DNA of 38,164 nt from DASVCS01 sp036381495 (GTDB lineage: Bacteria; Gemmatimonadota; Gemmatimonadetes; Longimicrobiales; RSA9), in assembly GCA_036381495.1 (NCBI GenBank), contig DASVCS010000040.1, forward strand, positions 1 to 38,164. The letters run 5' to 3'. Each line of letters opens with the position of its first letter. Within the stretch, counting starts at the first letter, position 1. The notes beneath the pieces are model-generated. The model saw nothing but the letters and a program-made list of their open reading frames with translations, was not told the origin of the DNA and did no database searches. The position numbers and the translations under genes are program-made. Below are positions 1 through 8,147 of the stretch, piece by piece.

Positions 1-186
1 TGCCACGGGGATGTCGAGGGCCTCGAGCGTGAGGTAGAGCGCACGCGCGCCGTTCGGCGAGTTGTGGAACGTGGATGGCCGGGGGTCGAACGCGCTCGGC
101 TGCTCGTCCGGTGCGGCGAACTGCGCCAGCACCGCCATGACGACGACCAGCGCGACGACCAGGACGCGTTCGCGGCGGCTACCCAC
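1..186 (-). CDS. DUF4350-type membrane protein, N-terminal fragment
   Basis: This is the first 62 codons of a gene that continues past the left edge. It begins with GTG at 186, overlapping the last codons of the DUF4129 gene, so the two are translationally coupled. The visible part has a short basic start (GSRRER), one hydrophobic segment (VLVVALVVVMAVLAQF) and then a region containing STFHNSPNGARALYLTLE. The phrase 'S..NGA.ALY..LE' is typical of the DUF4350 family, whose members usually lie beside DUF4129, MoxR ATPase and DUF58 genes. Those partners would lie to the left, outside the window. The family's function is not established; a role in an envelope-associated MoxR-linked system is inferred from context. 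Confidence 0.7.
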   Translation of the reverse strand, partial: MGSRRERVLVVALVVVMAVLAQFAAPDEQPSAFDPRPSTFHNSPNGARALYLTLEALDIPVA

Positions 187-814
187 GGGCTGCCGCCTCC
201 TGCACGGTGCTCTGCAGCCGCGCGTAGCCCGGCGCATCGATCGCGCGGCCGCCGAACGCGACCGGCTCGAAAGGACCGAGGAAGGCATCGAGCGCGCGGA
301 ACGCGCGCGGATGCCGCCGCGCCTCGCGGCGGTAGTCGCCCGGCGTCTTCGAGGGGTCGTAACGCACCGCGCCCGCGGCGTCGAGGTGGAGCAACAGCGC
401 CTGATACAGTGCGAGCGCGGCGCCGCGCCAGTCGCCGCGGGCCGCCGCGCGTCCGGCACGCGCCTCCCACTCGTCCGCGCCCGGGCCGCCGCTGGCGACG
501 GCCGCATCCGCGGGGCGGCCGGCCGAGCGGTCGCGGGCGCGCCACGCCCGGAGCGCAACGCCGCCGAACCGAACGGCGAGGACAGCCGCCGCGGCCGCCA
601 GCACGCCGATCACCGCCCACAACACCGGCAGCGGCGTATTCGACGGGTCCAGCCCGGCGACCAGCCGCGCGAGCAGTCCCGTGAGCGCGTCCCACGCGCG
701 CTGGAACAGACGCGCGAGCAGGGACGGCTCGCGCGGCACGAACTCCGGCCGGGCGAACACGCCGGCCAGCGCCCGCTCGATCTGGTCCGCCGTTGGCAGC
801 GCTTGTGGATTCAC
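179..814 (-). CDS. DUF4129 domain-containing membrane protein
   Basis: A 211-residue protein that starts with GTG one base after the stop of the upstream membrane-protein gene. An N-terminal region of about 60 residues is followed by one transmembrane helix (LPVLWAVIGVLAAAAAVLAV, residues about 62-81). The C-terminal cytoplasmic region contains 'AARGDWRGAALALYQALLLHLD', 'DPSKTPGDYRREAR' and 'FLGPFEPVAFGG'. The TP..Y.R.AR plus F...FE...YG layout is the DUF4129 signature. Such proteins are usually encoded with MoxR ATPase, DUF58 and DUF4350 genes. Their biochemical role is unknown. The start codon is supported by tight coupling on both sides. Confidence 0.8.
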   Translation of the reverse strand: MNPQALPTADQIERALAGVFARPEFVPREPSLLARLFQRAWDALTGLLARLVAGLDPSNTPLPVLWAVIGVLAAAAAVLAVRFGGVALRAWRARDRSAGRPADAAVASGGPGADEWEARAGRAAARGDWRGAALALYQALLLHLDAAGAVRYDPSKTPGDYRREARRHPRAFRALDAFLGPFEPVAFGGRAIDAPGYARLQSTVQEAAARG

Positions 815-815
815 G

Positions 816-1715
816 TCAATCGACCGCAGCGAGCGATTCCGCCGCCACCTCCAGGTCGTAGCCCTCCTGCCGGATCCGGCGGTCGTAGTACTGGAGCACG
901 GTGCACCCGATGAGGAACGGGAACGTCAGTGCCCAGACCACCGAACTCAACCCCTGCTGCACGTAGAGATGCACCGTGCTGACCGTCCCCGTCCCCGAGC
1001 CGAACAGCACGGCGCCGATGCCACCCACGATCCCCACGGCGAACGACGGCATGATCGCGATGAGCCAGCTAACGCCCAGCACTCCCATGATCCGCAGCCA
1101 TGCGCCCTTCGACAACGCCCAGGAACGGCGGAGCGCGGCGATCGGTCCCTTCCTCTCGACGATCACCGCCGGGACCACCGCGAACAACCCGCTCGCCACG
1201 ATGGGCGTCAGAACCAGCGCCACGGCGACCGCGAGGAATCCGACCACGCCCCCCACGATGATGCCGGCGCCGGTCGCGGCGAGCGTCGGGATCAGGATCG
1301 CCGCGACCGCCCCGGCCAATACCGTCGGCCCGAGCAGCGCCAGATATGCGAGGAACAGCACGACAAGCAGCGCCAGGATCCGACCGAAGCCACTGCCCAG
1401 CGCATCGCCGATCGAGACCGGCTCCCCAAGATACGCCCGCGAGACCTGCCACGTCAGCGCGCCCATGGCGAGCGCGAACCCCACGATTCCGACCAGCCCC
1501 GCGAGCAGCGCGATCGGGAGCGCGTCCGGCGGCGGAACCTGCGAATCGACCCACGACACGCGCGCCATGACCGCGGCATAGAGCAGCCACCCCGGGATGA
1601 ACGCGATCAGCGCGGCGCCGAACATCGCGAAGAAATGCCGGCGATACAGCGAGAACGTCCCATCCAGGATCTCGCCGAAGCTCATCGGGCGGAGCTGCGT
1701 CTGCGTCAGTACCAT
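816..1715 (-). CDS. multi-pass membrane protein, first gene of the DUF4129 operon
   Basis: A 299-residue, very hydrophobic protein with about six predicted membrane segments. The N-terminal phrase 'LRPMSFGEILDGTFSLYRRHF' is characteristic of a family annotated as 'glycerophosphoryl diester phosphodiesterase membrane domain' or DUF7544-like. There is no catalytic phosphodiesterase domain, so an enzymatic role should not be assumed. The internal stretch 'IVERKGPIAALRRSWALSKGAW' is another hallmark of the family. A GGAG-type ribosome-binding site precedes the ATG, and a promoter lies 54-82 bp upstream. The gene leads an operon with the DUF4129 and DUF4350 genes, which suggests a shared envelope function. 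Confidence 0.75.
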   Translation of the reverse strand: MVLTQTQLRPMSFGEILDGTFSLYRRHFFAMFGAALIAFIPGWLLYAAVMARVSWVDSQVPPPDALPIALLAGLVGIVGFALAMGALTWQVSRAYLGEPVSIGDALGSGFGRILALLVVLFLAYLALLGPTVLAGAVAAILIPTLAATGAGIIVGGVVGFLAVAVALVLTPIVASGLFAVVPAVIVERKGPIAALRRSWALSKGAWLRIMGVLGVSWLIAIMPSFAVGIVGGIGAVLFGSGTGTVSTVHLYVQQGLSSVVWALTFPFLIGCTVLQYYDRRIRQEGYDLEVAAESLAAVD

Positions 1716-1768
1716 GGTTCACTCCGAGGCCGGACGTGGAAGCAGATGACGCCGGGAAGAGGCGTCCC

Positions 1769-1797
1769 AAGGTATGGCGGCTGTTGGGCAAGGTCAA
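1769..1797 (-). promoter_or_regulatory. predicted promoter of the DUF4129 operon
   Basis: Read on the minus strand, TTGACC (1797-1792) and TACCTT (1774-1769) are separated by exactly 17 bp, and the first gene starts about 54 bp further on. The site lies in a 254-bp non-coding gap between two minus-strand operons, where a promoter is expected. The TAnCTT -10 form recurs elsewhere in this window. Confidence 0.55.
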
Positions 1798-1969
1798 TGA
1801 AAGCGTGGAGGGCGTGACAGTCGATCCTGTAGCCGGGGTGCGCGTGGTAGAGGCGCGACTTTCACGGTCGATACGCGGCGCGAACTGCGGTTCGCGCGCT
1901 ACTGACGAGGAAACCCGCGCGCGAACGGCCGTTTCAAGCTCCGGGGTCCGCCGCGCGCGGGTAGAGAAC

Positions 1970-2974
1970 TCAGAACAACTGCGCAGCGTCGCTCGCCACT
2001 TCTTCCGCCATGTTGCCGTACGTCGTGACGGCCACGCGGGTCAGCTCCGTGCGGAACACGTACGCGGCCTCGCCCTCGACGCCCGGGCGGTGGAACAGTT
2101 CGAAGAAGCCGAGCGGCTCGCGGTCGGGGCCGAAGTACTCGATGCGGAGCGTCGGCTCGAGGGTGGACAGATCCGCGTCGGGCAGGTACTCGTTGACCGA
2201 GAGGCGGCGCAGCCGGAGCATGAAGTTGGCGAACGTCTGGTCGGGGCGGTCGGGCGCGTCGGGCGCCGTCCAGACCTCCTCGCCGGGACCGGCGCCGTCG
2301 GCGCGGCGCAGGGTACGCTCGCCTCCGCCGGCCGTGACGACGACCTCGACGAGGTCGCGGCGGTCGAAGTCGTGCAGCCGGCGCTCGGGGAGGCGGCTGT
2401 CCGCGTCTTCGAGCAATGCGACGGTCTCCGAAGGGAGGACGTAGCCGCGCCCGGTCGCGGGGTCGAGCGCGTAGCGGTCGTTCGAGCTGTAGGCGCTTCC
2501 GCCGATCGTGAGCGAGCGCTCTCCGTCGCGGAACCGGATCGCGATCTGCGCCGTCGAGTCGGCCAGGCCGTACGCCTCGCGGAGCGCCGAATCCGGCGCG
2601 CCGAGGTCACGGAGCGCGCGGGGCGTGGCGAGGGCCTCGACCAGGTCATCGCCGTTCGGACCCACGACGAACTCGATGGTGTCCACGGTCTCGACGCGGA
2701 CCATCGAATCGCCCTCGATGGGGCGGTAGGTGGGGCGGGTGCGGATGACGCGGCCCCACAGGTAGGCGTCGTCGTCCGTCCCGCGCCGTTCGACGTGGAC
2801 GGACCGGTCGGCGGCGTGGTAATCGGCCGAGACGAAGGCGTCGGTCGACTCCTCCCAGAGGACGACGTCGCCGGACGCCGCGTTGGCGCTCTCATCGCGC
2901 GTCCACGTCTGGTAGGCGAAGCCGAGCGCGAAGACCAGCAGGACGGCGTAGACGACGGGCTCCTTCACCTTCAT
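1970..2974 (-). CDS. DUF4340 domain-containing protein
   Basis: A 334-residue protein. The ATG at 2974 overlaps the stop of the upstream GldG-like gene as ATGA, which fixes the start better than longer in-frame extensions do. It begins MKVKEPVVYAVLLVFALGFA, a membrane anchor or uncleaved signal, followed by a soluble domain likely outside the membrane. The features 'VVLWEESTDAF', 'FVVGPNGDDLVEALATPRALRDL' and the terminal 'AEEVASDAAQLF' fit DUF4340, a family commonly encoded next to GldG-like auxiliary proteins of ABC transporters. Its exact role is unknown; a periplasmic or surface component of the same transporter is inferred. Confidence 0.8.
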   Translation of the reverse strand: MKVKEPVVYAVLLVFALGFAYQTWTRDESANAASGDVVLWEESTDAFVSADYHAADRSVHVERRGTDDDAYLWGRVIRTRPTYRPIEGDSMVRVETVDTIEFVVGPNGDDLVEALATPRALRDLGAPDSALREAYGLADSTAQIAIRFRDGERSLTIGGSAYSSNDRYALDPATGRGYVLPSETVALLEDADSRLPERRLHDFDRRDLVEVVVTAGGGERTLRRADGAGPGEEVWTAPDAPDRPDQTFANFMLRLRRLSVNEYLPDADLSTLEPTLRIEYFGPDREPLGFFELFHRPGVEGEAAYVFRTELTRVAVTTYGNMAEEVASDAAQLF

Positions 2975-5028
2975 GCCGCGACTCCTCCCCGCCGGCGCCG
3001 GCGCCAGACGCCGATCAGGCCGAACGCGAGGACGAGCGCCGGCGCGCCCAGGATCGTCGAGTAGAACCAGATCACGTCCTCGGCCTTGGTGTGCTGAATC
3101 GGCACGTCCTCCTCGGACTCGGCCACGCCCGCCAGCGCCTCTTCGCCGCCGAGCCACTTCACGCCATCGGCGACGAGGGCGGCGTTCAGTCCGAGACTGC
3201 GCAGCACGGCGTCCGTGAACATCTCGGCGTCTGCGTAGACCAGCGCGCGCATGGGGCGGGCGCTGCGCGCGTCATCGTCCGTGGCGGCCGCGCCACGATC
3301 CGCCGCGCCGCCGTCCTCCGTGTCCGCGGCCGCTCCATTGTCGCCGGCCTCGGCGCCCGCTGCGCCCGGCGCCGCCTTGGCGAGCGTGGCAGGCGGCGCC
3401 TCGACCTCGACCGCCGCGACCAGGTTGTACGAGCGCCGCTGCTCGGTCCCTTCGTCGAACTGGAAGTTGCCGTTCCGGTCGGCGAAGGTCGAGGGGAGCG
3501 AGCGGACGACGAAGTCGGGGCGCGGCGCCCCGGGCGCGGCCGGCTCGCTCGCGGCCGCCGTGACACCGCCCGCCGTGGCGCCGGCATCCGCGGCCGGCTC
3601 GAGGTGGCCGGCGCCGACGAAGAGCACCGCACCGCCGCGGCGCGCGCGGCTCAGCGTCGTCACTGCCGCGTGCGACGAGAAGCGGGGTGCAATGATGAGC
3701 CGTCGGTCCGAGAGGTTGCCGCGCCGGCGGACGAACTGCTGATCATCCGCGAGCGGCTCTGCCACGTAGCGCACGCCCAGCCGCTCGACGAGCGGCCCCG
3801 GATCGAAGTCGCTCTCGGGGTCGAGTGCGAGCAGCAGCGAGCCGCCGCGCGCGAGGTAACGGTCGAGCGTCTCGAGCTCTTCGGGCAGGAACGGCCGCCG
3901 CGGCCCGAGCACGACGACCATGGCCGCATTGTCCGGGACGTCCACGCCCAATCCGTCGGCGAGGCCGAGCGGACGGACGTCGTAGTTCAGAATCCGGAGC
4001 AGGTCCTGAAACGCATCCACGCCGCCGAGCCCCGCGGCCATGAGTGGGCCGGCGGACACGCTGTCGTTCAACTCGCCGTGACCGGTGGTCAGGTACGCCA
4101 CGCGGCGTCTGCGCAGCAGCATCATGAGCTGCCGCTGCACATCGCGGTCGAGTGTGCGCAGTCGCGAGCGCGCAACCGACATCTCATCGCCTAGCACGAT
4201 GCGCTGCTCCTGGCCGCCGCTGGCCAGCAGGATCGTGCCATCGCGCCGGACGCGGTGCTCCTCCGCGAGCTGCGGCGCGACGAGCCGATCGTGCGTCTCG
4301 ATCTCGATCCGCCCGCCCGCGCGCTCGAGCGCGCGGAAATAGCCGAGCACCTCGTCCTTCACCGGGTTCACATCCGGGAAGAAGAGCAGAACGTGCAGCG
4401 GGTCGCGCAGCCCCTCGACCATCGCGATCGTGCCGGAGCCGGGGCTCGACGTGCGGAAGTAGCTGAGGTCCAGCGTCGCATCCCGCTCGGCGGCGATCCA
4501 GCCGATCACGAAGAGGAACGCGCCGGCCAGTGCGACGGTCAACGCGGCCGTCGCCGTTCCGCGCACGCGCAGCGCTTCGAGTCCCGCACCGGCGGCGCGG
4601 GCGTGACGGTGCGCGCCGAGCGCGATCTGCGCGCCCAACGCGGGGAGCAGCGAGACGGCGAGCGTGATCGTCCAGAGGACGTGCATCACGGTCCGGTAAC
4701 GCGCTTCCGTCTCGTGGCGGAAGTCGATCCCGAGCCAGCGCATGCCGTCCTCGCTCGAGACGAGGTAGAGCACGAGCGCGAGCACGCAACCGGCGTAGGC
4801 GGCGAGGAGCAGCGCTTCGACGCGCCGGGCGCCGCCTTCCGCGGCGCGCCACGAGCTCGTCCGCCAGGCGAGGCAGCCGAGCACCGCGAGTGCGCCGAGC
4901 CCCGAGAACACGGCGCGCGCCGGCCCGATCACCTCCAGCACCCGCTCGCCCAGGAACAGCGCGACGAGACCGCCCAGCAGCGCCCACGTCAGCCACCACG
5001 GCGCCGAACGACTCACCGACATATCCAC
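2971..5028 (-). CDS. GldG-like ABC-transporter auxiliary protein
   Basis: A 685-residue protein with four or five N-terminal membrane segments in residues 1-180, a long extracytoplasmic region, and a C-terminal helix (VIWFYSTILGAPALVLAFGL) followed by the basic tail RRRRRGG. The soluble region contains 'LLFFPDVNPVKDEVLGYFRALE', 'RRVAYLTTGHGELN' and 'LDRYLARGGSLLLALDPESD', the pattern of the GldG / ABC_transp_aux family. Residues about 500-590 form an Ala/Gly/Asp-rich low-complexity insertion that is probably a disordered linker. Family members work with a GldA-like ATPase and a GldF-like permease, and both are encoded just upstream on the same strand. Gliding itself is not implied, because this module is widespread in non-gliding bacteria. 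ATG at 5028; an alternative ATG lies two codons in. Confidence 0.82.
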   Translation of the reverse strand: MDMSVSRSAPWWLTWALLGGLVALFLGERVLEVIGPARAVFSGLGALAVLGCLAWRTSSWRAAEGGARRVEALLLAAYAGCVLALVLYLVSSEDGMRWLGIDFRHETEARYRTVMHVLWTITLAVSLLPALGAQIALGAHRHARAAGAGLEALRVRGTATAALTVALAGAFLFVIGWIAAERDATLDLSYFRTSSPGSGTIAMVEGLRDPLHVLLFFPDVNPVKDEVLGYFRALERAGGRIEIETHDRLVAPQLAEEHRVRRDGTILLASGGQEQRIVLGDEMSVARSRLRTLDRDVQRQLMMLLRRRRVAYLTTGHGELNDSVSAGPLMAAGLGGVDAFQDLLRILNYDVRPLGLADGLGVDVPDNAAMVVVLGPRRPFLPEELETLDRYLARGGSLLLALDPESDFDPGPLVERLGVRYVAEPLADDQQFVRRRGNLSDRRLIIAPRFSSHAAVTTLSRARRGGAVLFVGAGHLEPAADAGATAGGVTAAASEPAAPGAPRPDFVVRSLPSTFADRNGNFQFDEGTEQRRSYNLVAAVEVEAPPATLAKAAPGAAGAEAGDNGAAADTEDGGAADRGAAATDDDARSARPMRALVYADAEMFTDAVLRSLGLNAALVADGVKWLGGEEALAGVAESEEDVPIQHTKAEDVIWFYSTILGAPALVLAFGLIGVWRRRRRGGVAA

Positions 5029-5054
5029 CTCCCGCGCAGCCCGCCCCGGGCAAT

Positions 5055-5093
5055 CCCCAGCCCCAGCCCTAGCCCTAGTCCTAGCCCTAGCCC
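5055..5093. repeat. hexanucleotide repeat, CCCCAG/CCCTAG type
   Basis: About six consecutive 6-bp units alternate between CCCCAG and CCCTAG, with one TCCTAG. They lie in the 148-bp gap between the permease and GldG-like genes. On the minus strand, which is the sense strand of this operon, the array reads as runs of three or four G separated by CTA or CT, a layout that could fold into a G-quadruplex in the mRNA. Similar arrays occur near 13572 and 20600. Confidence 0.8.
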
Positions 5094-5176
5094 TTCAACC
5101 GGACCCGTCGGGCACACGGAGGGGATAGGCCACGCCCGGCCACCCCGGACCCGACGCAAACCCACCACCCCGGCGC

Positions 5177-5908
5177 TCACTCCCATCGCTTCGCCTCCAG
5201 CACCTTGGTCGAGAGGAGCAGGAAGAAGAACGTCGTGGCCAGGTAGTAGACGACGTCGCGCAGGTGCAGCACGCCGAGCTGGAAGCCGGAGAAGTGACGG
5301 CCGTGGATAGAGAGGCCGGCGAAGACGTGCGAGAGCGGCGGCTCGAGCACGTAGCTCAGCGGCCAGAAGAGGAAGAGCGCCCCGGTGAGCGCCGCGCCGG
5401 TCGCCGCGGCGAGCAGCGGATGGCGCGTGAGCGAAGAGGCGAACACGCCGACGGCCAGTGTCGCGCCGCCGATCAGGAAGAGCCCGAGATAACCGATCGC
5501 GACCTGGCCGATCGAGATCTTGCCGTTGACCATGATGAGCAGCGGCATGTAGATGGTCAGGACCGTGATGCCGCCGAGGAACGCGAAGGCGGAGAGGAAC
5601 TTGCCGAGCACCACCTCGCGGTCGCGGACGGGCGAGGTCTTGAGCAGGACCAGCGTGTCGAGCTGCCGTTCCTCGACGATCAGCCGCACGGAGAGCGCGA
5701 CCGCCGCGATCGCGACCAGTCCGCTCGTCGTCCAGAAGAAGCGGGACAGCACGTCGGCCGAGAGGCGCGCGCCCGCAGCCGGGCCGAGCGCCTGGGCGTA
5801 GAAGAGCAGCCCGTCGAGGAGCAGCACCGTGGCGGCCACGATCCACCCCATGGGACTGGCCAGGTAGGCCGCCAGCTCACGCCGGAAGATGATCCGCGTC
5901 GCGCGCAC
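5177..5908 (-). CDS. ABC transporter permease (GldF/ABC-2 type)
   Basis: A 243-residue membrane protein with six predicted helices. The GTG at 5908 is chosen because AGGA lies just upstream and the sequence from there (RATRIIFRRELAAYLASPMGW) matches the usual N-terminus of this family; a longer in-frame reading adds only shadow sequence from the ATPase gene. Family features include 'RELAAYLASPMGWI', 'LIVEERQLDTLVLLKTSPV' and 'VVLGKFLSAFAF', which are typical of NosY/GldF-like ABC-2 permeases. It overlaps the 3' end of the ATPase gene by 32 bp, so the two are coupled. It probably forms the membrane channel of a transporter together with the GldA-like ATPase and the GldG-like protein. The substrate is unknown. 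Confidence 0.85.
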   Translation of the reverse strand: MRATRIIFRRELAAYLASPMGWIVAATVLLLDGLLFYAQALGPAAGARLSADVLSRFFWTTSGLVAIAAVALSVRLIVEERQLDTLVLLKTSPVRDREVVLGKFLSAFAFLGGITVLTIYMPLLIMVNGKISIGQVAIGYLGLFLIGGATLAVGVFASSLTRHPLLAAATGAALTGALFLFWPLSYVLEPPLSHVFAGLSIHGRHFSGFQLGVLHLRDVVYYLATTFFFLLLSTKVLEAKRWE

Positions 5909-6845
5909 GTTCCTGCACCAACTCGAGGAAGATGGTCTCCAGTTTCTCACGGCTCTCGTCGAGCCGCACGACATCGTGGCCCGCGAGCACGAGCGCGCGG
6001 CAGACCTCGGCGCGCACATCGTCCGTGGCCTCGACCGTGAAGGCGACGTCGTTCGGGCCGCCGCCCGCGAGCGACGCGGGCGCGACGTCGCGCACGCCGT
6101 CCACCGCGCGCAGGCATGCCGCGACCGCGTCCGCGCCCGCCGAAGCGCGGACCGTCACTTCGATGCGCCGCGCGCCGAGCAGCCGCGCGGACAGCTCCTC
6201 CTCGCTCCCCTGCGCGATCACCCGGCCGGCATCGAGCACCAGCAGCCGGTCGCAGCTCTGGCTGATCTCCGGCAGGTTGTGGCTCGACAGGAGCACCGTG
6301 TGGCGCTCCTTGAGTGCGTGCAGCAGCGCGCGCATCTCGACCACCTGCGCGGGATCGAGTCCGTGCGTGGGCTCGTCCAGGATCAGCAGTTCGGGGTCGT
6401 GGATGATGGCCTGCGCCACGCCCACGCGCTGGCGGTAGCCGAGCGAGAGGTGCCGCACCGGCTCGTCACGGACCTCGCCGACGTGCGTCAGCTCCTCGAC
6501 CGCGGGGATGCGACGCTCGAGCGCGTCGTCCTCCATGCCGCGGATGCGGCCGGCGAAGCGCAGGAACTCGCCCACGGTCATCTCGGGGTAGAGCGGCGGC
6601 ACCTGCGGCAGGAACCCGAGCCGGCGGCGCACGGCGTGCGGGTCGCGCACCGCATCGATGCCGTCGACTTCGAGCGCGCCCGCGGACGGGCGCAGGTCCG
6701 TCGCGACGATGCGCAGCAGCGTGGACTTCCCGACGCCGTTCAGGCCGAGAAACCCGACGGTCTCGCCCCGGCCGATCTCGAACGTGACCGGGCCGAGCGC
6801 GCGCTTGCCTCCGAAATATTTCGCAAGTCCGGACGCTCGCAGCAT
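5877..6845 (-). CDS. ABC transporter ATP-binding protein (GldA/CcmA type)
   Basis: A 322-residue soluble ATPase. Walker A GLNGVGKST is at residues about 34-42, the signature is LSLGYRQRV, Walker B with D-loop is LLILDEPTHGLDPAQ, and the H-loop is LLSSHNLPE. A C-terminal domain of about 90 residues follows (from 'LLGARRIEVTVRAS'), as is common in the GldA / YhaQ group. It is the first gene of a four-gene operon with permease, GldG-like and DUF4340 genes. A TTGACA-type promoter lies about 115 bp upstream. It energises the GldF-like permease; the substrate cannot be deduced. The signature has SLGYR rather than SGGQ, which is normal in this subfamily. Confidence 0.9.
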   Translation of the reverse strand: MLRASGLAKYFGGKRALGPVTFEIGRGETVGFLGLNGVGKSTLLRIVATDLRPSAGALEVDGIDAVRDPHAVRRRLGFLPQVPPLYPEMTVGEFLRFAGRIRGMEDDALERRIPAVEELTHVGEVRDEPVRHLSLGYRQRVGVAQAIIHDPELLILDEPTHGLDPAQVVEMRALLHALKERHTVLLSSHNLPEISQSCDRLLVLDAGRVIAQGSEEELSARLLGARRIEVTVRASAGADAVAACLRAVDGVRDVAPASLAGGGPNDVAFTVEATDDVRAEVCRALVLAGHDVVRLDESREKLETIFLELVQERARDADHLPA

Positions 6846-7310
6846 GCGCCGTCTTCGCCGATGTGTGTCGTGGACGCCTGCGGTTCACTCCTGCCGCCGC
6901 ACGCCCGCGAGCCGCGGCGGCACGCGGGGCGGGACCCCGCATTCTCGCGGAACACCGGAAAGCTACGGGTGTGCCGGTGCGTGTCAACCCCCTGGGAGGT
7001 CCTCTCCCCTCGGCCCTCGGTGGCCTCCCTCGATCCGGCGGCGCTTTGCGGCATGGCCTGCTGAAGATGTCGCATCGGGGCCGGTTGGAGGTCGAGCGGG
7101 CCGACGCACCGAGACTGCTGTCCGTAATGCCGGTATCGCACCCGATATTCGCCATATTCCCGTCGGCCAATAAAACTCTCGCGTTGCGCGCGCGGCGAAT
7201 GTACCGTTTTCTTCCGGGCACGGCGGTGGCACCGTGTCGCTTCGCCGACCTCGGTCCCGTCGGCGCCTACCCGAACTCCACCACAATTCCATTCAATCCG
7301 GAGGCATCTC
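6846..7310. other. divergent intergenic region between the GldA-like operon and the peptide locus
   Basis: A 465-bp region with no convincing gene. It holds the minus-strand operon promoter (6960-6987). Further right is a locally AT-rich stretch (about 7130-7215), unusual for this GC-rich sequence, in which TTCGCC (7148) and TAAAAC (7171) are spaced 17 bp apart and could be a weak plus-strand promoter for the peptide gene. GGAGG at about 7299-7304 is the ribosome-binding site of that gene. A transcribed leader of about 130 nt before the peptide gene is possible. No tRNA, CRISPR or transposase remnant is visible. Confidence 0.5.
6960..6987 (-). promoter_or_regulatory. predicted promoter of the GldA-like operon
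   Basis: On the minus strand a perfect TTGACA (6987-6982) is followed after 16 bp by TAGCTT (6965-6960). The ATPase gene starts about 115 bp downstream. The site is placed correctly for the operon and shares the TAnCTT -10 form with other sites in the window. Confidence 0.6.
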
Positions 7311-7583
7311 ATGAAGAAGCGCAAGGCTGGGATGATGCTGGTGGCCGCAGCAGCGATCGTCGCGGTTGCGACGATGAGCACGCCGCGGGCCGGGTGGTGG
7401 GTCGCGAGGAAGCTCGGGGCGGGAGAGGGAGCGGAGTGGGCGGCCGCCGGTGCCGTGGGGTACCTCGGTGCCGAGGGCGGCGCGTGGGCCGGCGCGAAGA
7501 TCGGGGCAATGATCGGCAGCGGCGGTGGACCGATCGGCGCTGTGGTCGGTGGGGCGATCGGTGCCGGAGTCGGCGCGCTCTGA
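7311..7583 (+). CDS. glycine-zipper leader-bearing small peptide, bacteriocin-like candidate
   Basis: A 90-residue protein with a strong GGAGG site seven bases before ATG. It begins with a basic n-region (MKKRK), then a hydrophobic stretch (GMMLVAAAAIVAVATM) and a short polar segment ending STPRAGWW; this is a signal- or leader-like N-terminus of about 28 residues. The remaining ~62 residues are mostly Gly and Ala with repeated GxxxG spacing (for example GAKIGAMIG, GAVVGGAIGAGVGAL), contain no Cys, and would form glycine-zipper helices. Class IIb and circular bacteriocins share such helices. It is the first gene of a locus with a SpoIIM-like protein, an M48 protease and two exporter-type ABC transporters. 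The alternative is a small glycine-zipper envelope protein of the Rickettsia 17-kDa type. The context favours a secreted peptide, but its activity is unproven. Confidence 0.7.
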   Translation: MKKRKAGMMLVAAAAIVAVATMSTPRAGWWVARKLGAGEGAEWAAAGAVGYLGAEGGAWAGAKIGAMIGSGGGPIGAVVGGAIGAGVGAL

Positions 7584-8136
7584 GATTCGCCTGACGCGAT
7601 TCTCGATCGTACTCGCCGCCGTGCTGTTGTCGGCCGGGATCGCAGCGGGCCTCGCGTTCCCGGTCGGGCGGGCGGGTGCGGGAGCACCGGGTCAACCGGC
7701 CGCGCGGCCGGTTGACCCGGACGCTTTTCGGTTGCTCATCCGGATCGCGGTCACGAACGGGGCCGTGGGGCTTCAGCTTCTGGTCGGCGTCGTTTCGCTT
7801 GGCGTAGCCGCGCTCGTTCAGCTCTTCCTGACGGGCTTTTCGGTTGCACACCTCGCGATGAGGGCGCTCGCCGTGGGGGTGGCCCCGAATCAGTTGCTCG
7901 CGCTGACCGTTCCGCACACGATCTTCGAGTTTCCGGGGTTCGTATTGCTCAGCTCACTGCAATTCGAGGCCGCCGGTGTGGTATACCACAAGCTGAGATG
8001 GGACTCGCTCGGCTTCGCTGCGGGCTACCGGCGGGCGGTCGTACGGCGTATCGCGCTGGGTTTCGGCCTGATCGGCGTGGCAGCGGTGGTCGAGGTGTTC
8101 GTGACCGGAACTCTGGCGACCCGTCTCACACCGTAG
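7561..8136 (+). CDS. SpoIIM/DUF95-family membrane protein
   Basis: A 191-residue protein with four predicted helices. The best marker is 'LTVPHTIFEFPGFVLLSSLQFEAAG' at about residue 115, matching the central H..(I/L)..(E/L)P motif of SpoIIM/DUF95 proteins. The start is uncertain: GTG at 7561 is used here, with other in-frame starts at 7525 and 7549, and all overlap the end of the peptide gene. In circular bacteriocin clusters (enterocin AS-48, circularin, uberolysin) a DUF95 membrane protein next to the structural gene is the most conserved accessory protein, needed for maturation or secretion. By analogy this protein may act on the adjacent glycine-rich peptide. SpoIIM relatives also occur in MoxR-type operons, so the link is an inference. 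Confidence 0.72.
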   Translation: MPESARSEIRLTRFSIVLAAVLLSAGIAAGLAFPVGRAGAGAPGQPAARPVDPDAFRLLIRIAVTNGAVGLQLLVGVVSLGVAALVQLFLTGFSVAHLAMRALAVGVAPNQLLALTVPHTIFEFPGFVLLSSLQFEAAGVVYHKLRWDSLGFAAGYRRAVVRRIALGFGLIGVAAVVEVFVTGTLATRLTP

Positions 8137-8147
8137 GAGATCTACGC

